NCBI GenBank assembly: GCA_022601155.1
Contig: JAHZJA010000556.1
Span: forward strand, 1 to 46,615
Direction: 5' to 3'
Source of the DNA: Deltaproteobacteria bacterium
GTDB lineage: Bacteria > Myxococcota_A > Polyangia > Nannocystales > Nannocystaceae
Length of the DNA: 46,615 nucleotides
Shown here in pieces: positions 1 through 8,034 of this stretch. The notes below the pieces were generated by a model. It saw nothing but the letters and a program-made list of their open reading frames with translations, was not told the DNA's origin and made no database searches. The position numbers were made by a program, and so were the translations under genes. Positions within the stretch are counted from its first letter, which is position 1. Each line of letters opens with the position of its first letter.

Positions 1-827
1 AGGGTCAGATCGACTGGTCGAAGGACTTCTTCGGCGGCAACACGTTCCTCACCGTCTCGGGCCAGCTCAACGGCGAGGCCTTCGCCCTGGGTATGTCCGA
101 CATCTACACGTTCGGCCCCACCTTCCGCGCCGAGAACTCGCACACCACCCGGCACGCCTCCGAGTTTTGGATGATCGAGCCGGAGATGGCCTTCCACGAC
201 CTCGAGGACAACTGCAACGTCGCCGAGGCGTTCATCAAGCACCTCATCAACACCGTGCTCGAGCGCTGCCCCGGCGACATGGAGTTCTTCGACAAGCGGA
301 TCGACAAGGGCCTCATCGAGCGGCTGCGCGGCGTGGCCGATGCCGACTTCGAGCGAATGACCTACGCCGAGGCGGTCAAGCGCCTCGAAGCCAGCGGCCA
401 GAAGTTCGAGTTCCCCGTGTTCTTCGGCGCCAACCTCCAGGCCGAGCACGAGCGCTACTTGACCGAAGAACTCATCGGCAAGCCGTGCTTCGTCACCGAC
501 TACCCCCGCGAGATCAAGGCGTTCTACATGCGCCGCAACGACGACGACCGCACCGTCGCCGCGATGGATCTGCTGGTGCCCAAGGTCGGAGAGCTCATCG
601 GGGGGTCGCAGCGCGAAGAGCGACACGATGTGCTGAAGGCCGCCATCGAGGAGACCGGGCTGCCCGTGGCGGAGTACCAGTGGTACCTCGATACCCGCCG
701 CTTCGGCACGGTGGAGCACGCCGGGTTTGGGCTCGGGTTCGAGCGGATGGTGATGTACGCGACGGGGATGCAGAACATCCGCGACGTGGTGCCGTTTCCG
801 CGGACGCCCAATAGCTGCACGTTTTGA
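1..827 (+). CDS. asnS: Asparagine--tRNA ligase, C-terminal part (5' end outside window)
   Basis: Charges tRNA-Asn with asparagine in the cytoplasm. The gene enters from the left edge; the first complete codon starts at base 3 and the frame is open to the TGA at 825-827, so about 274 of the usual ~460 residues are visible. Class II synthetase motif 2 is seen in [10 protein letters not shown]...[13 protein letters not shown], preceded by the conserved [14 protein letters not shown] stretch. Motif 3 is seen near the end as [16 protein letters not shown] followed by [12 protein letters not shown], the typical AsnRS ending. The ATG at 93 is internal, not a start. The N-terminal OB-fold anticodon-binding domain lies outside the window. 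AsnRS is preferred over AspRS because of the PFPRTP ending and the EFWMIEPE motif. Confidence 0.95.
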   Translation, partial: GQIDWSKDFFGGNTFLTVSGQLNGEAFALGMSDIYTFGPTFRAENSHTTRHASEFWMIEPEMAFHDLEDNCNVAEAFIKHLINTVLERCPGDMEFFDKRIDKGLIERLRGVADADFERMTYAEAVKRLEASGQKFEFPVFFGANLQAEHERYLTEELIGKPCFVTDYPREIKAFYMRRNDDDRTVAAMDLLVPKVGELIGGSQREERHDVLKAAIEETGLPVAEYQWYLDTRRFGTVEHAGFGLGFERMVMYATGMQNIRDVVPFPRTPNSCTF

Positions 828-926
828 GCCGAGGCGCGGGCGCGAAGCCGCGACAGCGCAAAAGTTCTCTCGATCGGGGTGTCACATCCCCGGTCGGGGC
901 GCCTCCGTCTTGGTGGCCCACTGCCC

Positions 927-2258
927 ATGCCGTCCTCGCGCGCGAGCAATCCCATCGAACAACGTTTGGCCGTGCTTCACGACCAGTGGACGGAATTCGC
1001 GCAGGACGACGATGCCCGAGTCCTGCGGTGGTTGGTCGCCCGTGACGAGGTCCGGATGATCGAGACCTTCGTGGAGGTCGAGGGCCATCAGAAGGCCGGC
1101 TCCACGCCCGATGTGTTCCTCCTGTTTCGCAACCCGTTTGAAAACCCACTCGCCCACGGCTACGTGGTGCGAGAGGAATTGGTAGCGGGGTACGAGCCCA
1201 TGCGGGCGTCCCTGATCGAGGATGGCTTCGACGGCAGCTGGCTTCCGCCCGCGGCGGGGCCACGAGCGACCGATGTGGAGGTCTTGCGAGACACGGGCGC
1301 CTCGTTTCGCGAGCACTATGCCGCTCTTCCCATGGCCCACCTCGTGCTCGTGCTGCTGCCCCAGCACGCCGACGACCCCTCGGCGTGGGTCCAGTGGCTG
1401 GACCGCTGGATCGCGAGTGCCCCTCCGAAGCATCTGCGGATGATCGTGCTCGACGATGTGGACGCACCCATCCTCGACACCGTGGCCGAGCATCCTGCGG
1501 TGACCAGTATCAAGGCCGATCTCGACATGCCGCGCGCCATTCGAGCAATCGTGCAAAAGGCCGGGCACCAAGACAAACCCGGCGGGGCGTACCGGCTGGC
1601 CTACGTCGATCTGGCCCAGGCGGCCGGGCGAGGCGATCTGGTCCGAGCCAAGTCGGCCGCCGACAAGGCGACGGCCGTCGCCATGCGCGAGGGCTGGCAC
1701 TACCTGGTGGTCCCGGCCAAGCTCGCGCTCGCGTCGGCCTACCTCCAGGCCCAGCAGCTCCCCGATGCGATCGCGGCGTGCCGCGAGGCCGACCAAGCCG
1801 GCGCCGCGGCCCACGAGGCGGGGGACGACAACGGCCCACGGCTGCGTCTGCACTCCCAGCTGACGCTGGGCGCCACATTGCTCTCCAGTCGGATGTACCC
1901 GCAGGCGGCGACGGTGTACGAGAACGCGGTGCCCCTGGCCCAGGAGGTCGACCCCGAGCTGCTGTACATGGAGTGCTGGCGGATGGCCGCGTATTGCCAC
2001 GAGGCCGATGCGCAATGGCCTCGTGCCTGGAGCTGCGGCCTGGAGGCGCTGGGGATCGGGCAACACATGGAGCCGACCGCTCGCCGCGGGTCCACCCTGG
2101 CCTACGTCGGTGAGGGCCTGCTCCGAATCACCGCGCGGCGTGACTACGCCTCCCAAGCGCGCACCATCGAGCTGAAGATGGTCGAGTTGCTGGGGACCGA
2201 GGACTGGCGGCCCAAGGGTCCGGCACATCCTCCCTACCCCCCGCCACCCATGGCGTGA
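927..2258 (+). CDS. TPR-like protein next to a type VI secretion cargo operon
   Basis: About 443 residues, no signal peptide, so probably cytoplasmic. The N-terminal ~200 residues form an unassigned alpha/beta-type region (TPDVFLLFRNPFENP, then a hydrophobic AHLVLVLLPQHADD strand and HLRMIVLDDVDAP). From about residue 205 the protein is Ala/Leu-rich helical repeats resembling TPRs (e.g. KLALASAYLQAQQLPDAIAACREA). I chose the ATG at 927; an upstream GTG at 879 would add a low-complexity Pro/Arg stretch. It is convergent with the vgrG-rhs-HEAT operon, with only 12 bp between stop codons, which suggests but does not prove a role as adaptor, chaperone or regulator of that cargo. The function is not recognised; the repeat assignment is moderate. 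Confidence 0.8.
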   Translation: MPSSRASNPIEQRLAVLHDQWTEFAQDDDARVLRWLVARDEVRMIETFVEVEGHQKAGSTPDVFLLFRNPFENPLAHGYVVREELVAGYEPMRASLIEDGFDGSWLPPAAGPRATDVEVLRDTGASFREHYAALPMAHLVLVLLPQHADDPSAWVQWLDRWIASAPPKHLRMIVLDDVDAPILDTVAEHPAVTSIKADLDMPRAIRAIVQKAGHQDKPGGAYRLAYVDLAQAAGRGDLVRAKSAADKATAVAMREGWHYLVVPAKLALASAYLQAQQLPDAIAACREADQAGAAAHEAGDDNGPRLRLHSQLTLGATLLSSRMYPQAATVYENAVPLAQEVDPELLYMECWRMAAYCHEADAQWPRAWSCGLEALGIGQHMEPTARRGSTLAYVGEGLLRITARRDYASQARTIELKMVELLGTEDWRPKGPAHPPYPPPPMA

Positions 2259-2270
2259 CCCCTCCGCCGA

Positions 2271-3914
2271 TCACGGCTCGAGCACGGCACGATCCGCATC
2301 CATGAGGCGTGCCTCCACCAGCGCGCGCAGACCCAGATCTTCGTGCAGACGCCTCACCAAGGGTAGGTAGGCGGGCTCCATACGCCGACCGCTTCTGCGG
2401 CGATGGGTCATCCACGGCAACATCACCGCCGCGAGCGGTGAGAGCTCGGGCGGAGGTTCGGCCAGGAATGCCGCAACGTGGTGCTCGAGCACAGGCTCGA
2501 CCCCCTCCGCCTGCTCGAGCACCGCGAGCGCCAGCGGCACGACACCCGAGGGCGTGATGCCCTGGATGTCGTAGTCCCACGTGCTGAGATCGAGCGCCAG
2601 CGCGACCAGTTGCGAGGGCTCGCGGGCCTCGATCAGCGCCCTCACCAGCGCGTCGGGGGCCACGGCCTCTCGCATCGACATCCACCACCACTTCCACACG
2701 GGATGGGTCTTGCTGGCGCCCGCGCCCCCGATCGTCAACGGCTCATCCACAGGCCCCCGTGGTGACACGCCCACATAGCGCGCCGAGAGTCGGCGGACTC
2801 CGCAGCTGTCGAGCATCGGTGGGTGACACCGTCGCTCGAACAACACCCGCAGGACCCTCTGCTGCGCTGCATTCAACTCCTCGAAGACCGTCTCTTCGTC
2901 TCGGTCCCGCAGCTCGGAGAACGCAGCCCTCACCAGCTGTTCGGCAATGTGATCGGGAAGGGGCCAGTCGATCTCGAGGTCTTCGGGGGCCTCGGTCCCC
3001 TCATCGACCTGGGCCACGAAGGCGTCAGTCAAGACATCGCGGACCCGCGTCGGGTCGACACCGTCGACCAGGGTCAGGGCCTCGGCCGCCATCCCCGCCA
3101 GCGCCCCCTGAAACCACGGCAGCTCCCCGGGCGTGGCTCGTGGCCGACGCATTGCCTCCGACAGCACGTCGACCAGCGGCGTGAGTTCGTCGTGGGCCCC
3201 CGTGTATCCGACCGCGATCGCCAGCCCCTCCCGTTCCCAGGCCTCGAGCGTCGAGCCACGCCGCCATGCCTCACGCAACGCCGCCAGCTCGCCCTCGTGA
3301 CCCGTGCGTCGCGCGTGCACACCGATGGCGATCCACGCCGCCGCGCGCACGAAGACGTCCGGAGCCCGGGTACACTCGATCGTCCGCGCCCGAGCGTCGT
3401 CGGTCCACTCGTCGAGGTACGACAGCACGTACAGCGTCGCGGTCGGCCATCGATCGATCCACGGCACGATACGATCGAGTCGCCGCTGGACGGCATCGTG
3501 GGTGGCCTGGGCCAAGGCCACGTAGCGCGAGCGCGAACCATCCTCGCCATGCGGAATCAGCGGCCCAAAGGCGCTGCCCTGAGGCCTCAGCCCCGCCCAG
3601 CCACGTTCGTGGCCCAGCTCCCCCGCGTGCTCGGCCAGGCTGCCCAGCAGGGCGAATGGAACCTCGCCCTGGGCCCCGTCGTCGAGCATGCGCACCAGGA
3701 GCTCGGGGATGTGCTCGGCCACCGGAAACAGCACATCTTGGTGGTAGGACCCCGCACCGATGCTCGCGGCCGCGATGTAGGGATCGTAGTCGTCTTCGTC
3801 GTGGGGAGCCTGCGCCGTCGCCACCAATGTGGAGAGCTCTTCCCTGCTCCCAAACGCCTCCTCGACCAGCGCCTGCGGAAGGGAAGCCACGTACTCGAGT
3901 GGGTGTTTGGACAT
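2271..3914 (-). CDS. HEAT-repeat-like protein, putative immunity protein for the RHS toxin
   Basis: 547 residues, starting at the ATG at 3914, 7 bp after the stop of the RHS toxin gene, so almost certainly co-transcribed with it. No signal peptide or membrane segment is visible. The sequence is a run of amphipathic Ala/Leu-rich helix pairs (for example VFVRAAAWIAIGVHARR and GLAIAVGYTGAHDELTPLVDVL), the pattern of HEAT/armadillo-type solenoids. An odd Trp-rich patch (HPVWKWWWMSM) lies about two thirds along. In polymorphic toxin systems the gene directly downstream of the toxin usually encodes its immunity protein, so by position this is the best candidate, although most immunity proteins are shorter. 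It could instead be a scaffold or effector chaperone. The solenoid fold is inferred from pattern only. Confidence 0.7.
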   Translation of the reverse strand: MSKHPLEYVASLPQALVEEAFGSREELSTLVATAQAPHDEDDYDPYIAAASIGAGSYHQDVLFPVAEHIPELLVRMLDDGAQGEVPFALLGSLAEHAGELGHERGWAGLRPQGSAFGPLIPHGEDGSRSRYVALAQATHDAVQRRLDRIVPWIDRWPTATLYVLSYLDEWTDDARARTIECTRAPDVFVRAAAWIAIGVHARRTGHEGELAALREAWRRGSTLEAWEREGLAIAVGYTGAHDELTPLVDVLSEAMRRPRATPGELPWFQGALAGMAAEALTLVDGVDPTRVRDVLTDAFVAQVDEGTEAPEDLEIDWPLPDHIAEQLVRAAFSELRDRDEETVFEELNAAQQRVLRVLFERRCHPPMLDSCGVRRLSARYVGVSPRGPVDEPLTIGGAGASKTHPVWKWWWMSMREAVAPDALVRALIEAREPSQLVALALDLSTWDYDIQGITPSGVVPLALAVLEQAEGVEPVLEHHVAAFLAEPPPELSPLAAVMLPWMTHRRRSGRRMEPAYLPLVRRLHEDLGLRALVEARLMDADRAVLEP

Positions 3915-3921
3915 CGTGGCT

Positions 3922-6900
3922 TCACTTGCAAGGGGTGACCTTGCCGTTGACGGTGAGCTTACCTTTGTCCCACTTCCACAGCTTGTCCTTCTTCCAGTAC
4001 TCCACGGTGGAACTGTGCTTCTTGGAGAACTTCTTCATGGCGTTTTGGCAGTCGGGGCAGGGATTGAGGGGCCCACCACCCACGATCTTCCCGTTGGGTG
4101 CCTTGAACACCCCTCCCTCGGACTTCACCTTCAAGGTGGAGCCCTTGAGCTTGCCGTTGGTGGCAGGGTTGGCCTCGAGCTGCTTGATGAGCTTCTGCTC
4201 GCTGTCCCCCGTGCGGCCCGGAATCGTCTTGGCCTTGGGGTCACTGTAAAACGCCTTACCCCCCCGCGGGCCCGTGACCGGCTCGGTGTTACCCGCAGCA
4301 TCGGTCAACGTCGCCGTCACCTTGTGGAGGCCGAGCGGATCGGTGGCGACCAATGGGTTGAAGACGTACCCGTACAGGTGCCCATCGCCCTCCAGCTCGA
4401 GCGGGTCGGCACTGATATAGCCGCCACCATGTGGATCGTAGTAGCGATAGCGATTGTAGTACAGACCCGTCTCCTGGTCGTGATACTGGCCGAAGAATCG
4501 AAACGGGCACCGATGGATCTGCTCGCTGCCATCGAGCCACTGCCCGCGCAGCCCCAGCCGAGCTCGCCACACCTCCACGCCCGCCGCGTCTAGCATCGCC
4601 TCGGGGGTGCCGATGTGATCGGTGATGACGCTCAGCGCCGCGCGCTCTTCCAGCTGCACTAACAACGCCGCACGGTGGGGTTCGTGGACCCACGAGCGCA
4701 GGTTGCCGGGCTCCCCCTTGGGCTCCCCCTCGGCCGCGACCTCCGTCCACTCGTGGATCGGCAGGTCGCCGTCCCACAGCCAGCGCGTGCGTACGTCACC
4801 GCAGGTCTTGCTCACCCGACGCCCACCCGCATCGTACTCGAAGGTGATCTCGGTGCCATCGGGCCGACACACCTGCACGAGTTCGCCGCGGTCGCTCCAC
4901 GTGTAGCGCCAGCGCGCGCCCCCACCGTGCTCACGGGACACGAGGTTGCCGCGCGCGTCGTATTCGTAGCGCCACCCGTCGTAGGCCACCAGCGCTCCGG
5001 CCGGGTCGTGTCGTCGCGGCCCGCCTGGCCCCGACTCGATCAAGTTCCCCACCACATCCACCACGTGCGGCTGGTAGCTTCCGTCGGGTTCGTGGACCCC
5101 ATGGAGACGGTCGACCTCGTCGTAGGCAAACCGACGCTCGCCGTGAGCCCCGTCGGTGAGACTCAGCAAGCGCAACCCCTTGCCCCACGTGTAGCGCTTG
5201 GCGTGCACGGCCTCATCCGCGCAGCGAACCTCGTGGGACAGCGGACGCTGGAACGCGTCGAACGTGCGCACACCGATCACCGAGCCCGGCAGGCGCGCGG
5301 TCTCGGATAGATCCTGGCCATGGGTGAACTCGGCGGCCCACACCGCCTCGCCCTCAAGCTCCACCTTCACGTGGCGCGGCAGGCTCCTGTCGTTCCAAGC
5401 GATCGACTGCTTCAGACCCAGGCTGGTCTCCACCTCGACCCGGCGCCCATCGGCGTCATATCGCGAGCGAACCCAGTGCTCGCCTTGCGATTGCTCCACC
5501 ACCCGGCCGACCAGATCGTATTCGAACGCAGTGCGGCAGGAGCCGCGTGTCGCCGCGACGATGTCGCCGCCGGGCGCGTACTCGAACGACAGTGCAGTCC
5601 CGTCGTCGTAGTCCGCGCGAGTCATCCGCCCGAACGGATCGTAGGCCCACTTCGATCGTCGGCCGTCTTCGTGCTCGATGCTGTCGACCCGTTGCGCCGC
5701 GTCGAACGCATAGCGACGGCGGTTGCCGCGGAAGTCGATGACCTCGTGCGGCAGGTTGTTGTCGTCGAAGCGCCACCGGTGTCGCTGCCCATGCTCGTTG
5801 CGGATCTCGAGAGGATTGCCCTCGGAGTCGTACTCGAACGAGGCACGGCTCCCCGCCTGCTGCCGAGTCCTCATCAGCTGATGGTTCGAGAAACCGAAGT
5901 CGATCGCGGTGTGCGAGTCGTGAGCGCCCACCAAGTTGCCCTCGGCGTCGTAGGTGTACCGTCGCTGCATCCCGGTGTCGTCTTCGGCGGCGGTCATCTG
6001 CCCCAACAGATCGTGTCTGAACCGCTCCACGCTGCCGTGCCTCCCATGGGTGGAGGTGGCCCGGCCCAGCACGTCGAACTGGTGCTCGATTGCGGTCCCG
6101 TCCGAGAACTCCATGACCTCGACCAGTCCAACTGCGCCGTATCGCATCGTCACCTGCACGCCACCGGGAAGCACGACCGCGGCCAGCCCGTGGGGGCCCC
6201 ATACGTTGCGGGAGATGCTGCCGTCGGCGGCGTGGGTCTCGACCAGTCGCCGGTCGTCGTCGTAGCAGAACATCGATCGTGCTCCGCGGTGGTCGACCAC
6301 ACTCACCAGCTGGTCGGCGTCGTTGTACTCGTAGTGATAGGTGGCGCCGTCGGTCAGCCGCACCATCGTCTCTCGACCACGGTCGTCGCGGGTATGGGTC
6401 GCGACGTTCCCCAGCGGATCGACCGTCCGCAGCAACCTCCCGTCGTCATCGTACTCGGTCACGGTGACGTTGCCCCGAGGGTCGGCCTCCTTCTCCACCA
6501 GGCCCAGCTCGTTCCAGTGGTAGCAGCGCGTGTTTCCTCGGGAGTCTTCCACCCATGTCACTCCGGCATCGAGGTCGTAGCGAAGGGTACGGGCCAGGTA
6601 CCCCCCGTCGCCCCACGTTCGCGTGCAGCGTGACTTGGGCCCCCCGGTCCCGTCCCACTCGAAGTGGAAGGAGTAGCCGTTGCGGTCCTGGTCTCGAGTC
6701 ATCAGGTGATCGCGGTACTGAAACCGCGTGCTCCCCCCCAGCGCGTCGGTCACCGCAACGAGGTCACCGGCCTCCGAGTATTGGTAGGAAACCAGGCGCA
6801 CCTGCTCCGCGGGGCGCTCGGGATCGGGCCCGTACACGCCAACGACTCGGCCCTGTGCGTCGTGCCGCAGCCGGATCCGGTGCCCATTGCTCGACTCCAC

Positions 6901-8028
6901 GGCCACCACTCGTCCCCGCTCGGACACGAACTCGAGCCAACGACCCTGGACGTCGCGGATCGTCGTCAGCCGATGGAAGACCACCCCCAGCGGTCCCGAC
7001 GACCCGGCACCAAACACGAACGTGCGCCCGTCACCACCGCGGTCTTCGAGCCGATAGCGACGATCGGCCCCGACCTTCAGCACCAACATCTCGGCGTCGT
7101 TGCGACACGGCTGGCCGGGCGATGGCCGCTCGAACCCCACCAGCCGCCCGTCGTCCATGCGAACCACGAGCAGCTCGCCCGAGTCCATCACCGCCATGTC
7201 GTAGCTATGGTGCCAGCCATGGCCCAGCGGCCCCACGTAGGTCGACGTGCTGTACCAGACCCGCTCGAGGCGAAACGGCAGCGGCCAGTCGACGTGGATG
7301 TCGACGGCGTCGGTGAAGACCTTGCCCGTCGCGATGTCGACCGGGTGTCCGGTCACCGCACAGATCGCGCGCTTCATCTTGTTGCGCGCGTTGTCACCGA
7401 GCTTGAGCGCATCGGCCAGCTTGTCGGCCCCCTTGCGCGCCTTGGCCGAGATCGCCTTGGCGGCGCGACCGATCGCGCCGTCCCCCTTGGCGAGCCCCTT
7501 GAGCTTCTTGAACGCACCACCCAGCCCCGCCATCACGCCCCTCATCGCCAGCGCCGACAGCGAGATCGTGGGGCCCCCTCCCACGTTGACGGGCGGGCCC
7601 ATGGGAACCGCGAGCACGACCGAAGTCGGCAGACACAACGACTTGGGCGGTGATCCCTTGGCTCGCGGCGGAGCCGGGATCCCGATGTCGCTGCAGCTGA
7701 GCGCGGGCAGCCCCAAGCGGCTCTGCGCATCGCCGTCCGCGGCGACGGTGGAGCTGCCCATGAACACCTCGAACTCGTTCGACGGGGGCTTGACGAAGAT
7801 TCCCCCGATCGGGATGTGCGGAGGAATCATCACCCCGGCCGTGCCCGCCTGGGCTCGCGGCACGCCGTTGACGTTGACGGTCGCGCCGATCCACGGCGCG
7901 TAGTCGGCCGGATCGAGCAGCATGCCGATCGCGGGGTGCGGCACGGGGATCGGCGGAACGGGCCCCGGCGGCTGAATCATGTGGATGTCGATGCCGAGGA
8001 CGGGATCGAAGTGCTTGGCGCCGATCAT
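3922..8028 (-). CDS. PAAR-domain RHS polymorphic toxin with C-terminal deaminase-like domain
   Basis: 1368 residues. Residues 1-160 are a PAAR-like tip domain (DPVLGIDIHMI, VPHPAIGMLLDPADY, VLAVPMGPPVNVGGGPTIS) that would sit on the VgrG spike. A Lys/Ala-rich linker covers about 172-218, and a DUF6531-type start of the RHS shell begins near 221 (TGHPVDIATGKVF). Many YD repeats follow (YEYNDADQL, FEYDSEGNP, YEYDARGNL), then the RHS core end (YYNRYRYYDPHGGGYISADP) and the DPLGL cleavage motif at 1230-1234. The last 134 residues form the variable toxin. They contain DSE at 1275-1277 and PCPDC at 1323-1327, the spacing of the deaminase-fold zinc and catalytic motifs, but with Asp where His or Cys normally binds zinc. 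It lies 6 bp after vgrG and 7 bp before the putative immunity gene. It is predicted to be delivered by the type VI system to rival cells; deaminase activity is inferred. Confidence 0.88.
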   Translation of the reverse strand: MIGAKHFDPVLGIDIHMIQPPGPVPPIPVPHPAIGMLLDPADYAPWIGATVNVNGVPRAQAGTAGVMIPPHIPIGGIFVKPPSNEFEVFMGSSTVAADGDAQSRLGLPALSCSDIGIPAPPRAKGSPPKSLCLPTSVVLAVPMGPPVNVGGGPTISLSALAMRGVMAGLGGAFKKLKGLAKGDGAIGRAAKAISAKARKGADKLADALKLGDNARNKMKRAICAVTGHPVDIATGKVFTDAVDIHVDWPLPFRLERVWYSTSTYVGPLGHGWHHSYDMAVMDSGELLVVRMDDGRLVGFERPSPGQPCRNDAEMLVLKVGADRRYRLEDRGGDGRTFVFGAGSSGPLGVVFHRLTTIRDVQGRWLEFVSERGRVVAVESSNGHRIRLRHDAQGRVVGVYGPDPERPAEQVRLVSYQYSEAGDLVAVTDALGGSTRFQYRDHLMTRDQDRNGYSFHFEWDGTGGPKSRCTRTWGDGGYLARTLRYDLDAGVTWVEDSRGNTRCYHWNELGLVEKEADPRGNVTVTEYDDDGRLLRTVDPLGNVATHTRDDRGRETMVRLTDGATYHYEYNDADQLVSVVDHRGARSMFCYDDDRRLVETHAADGSISRNVWGPHGLAAVVLPGGVQVTMRYGAVGLVEVMEFSDGTAIEHQFDVLGRATSTHGRHGSVERFRHDLLGQMTAAEDDTGMQRRYTYDAEGNLVGAHDSHTAIDFGFSNHQLMRTRQQAGSRASFEYDSEGNPLEIRNEHGQRHRWRFDDNNLPHEVIDFRGNRRRYAFDAAQRVDSIEHEDGRRSKWAYDPFGRMTRADYDDGTALSFEYAPGGDIVAATRGSCRTAFEYDLVGRVVEQSQGEHWVRSRYDADGRRVEVETSLGLKQSIAWNDRSLPRHVKVELEGEAVWAAEFTHGQDLSETARLPGSVIGVRTFDAFQRPLSHEVRCADEAVHAKRYTWGKGLRLLSLTDGAHGERRFAYDEVDRLHGVHEPDGSYQPHVVDVVGNLIESGPGGPRRHDPAGALVAYDGWRYEYDARGNLVSREHGGGARWRYTWSDRGELVQVCRPDGTEITFEYDAGGRRVSKTCGDVRTRWLWDGDLPIHEWTEVAAEGEPKGEPGNLRSWVHEPHRAALLVQLEERAALSVITDHIGTPEAMLDAAGVEVWRARLGLRGQWLDGSEQIHRCPFRFFGQYHDQETGLYYNRYRYYDPHGGGYISADPLELEGDGHLYGYVFNPLVATDPLGLHKVTATLTDAAGNTEPVTGPRGGKAFYSDPKAKTIPGRTGDSEQKLIKQLEANPATNGKLKGSTLKVKSEGGVFKAPNGKIVGGGPLNPCPDCQNAMKKFSKKHSSTVEYWKKDKLWKWDKGKLTVNGKVTPCK

Positions 8029-8034
8029 GGTGCC

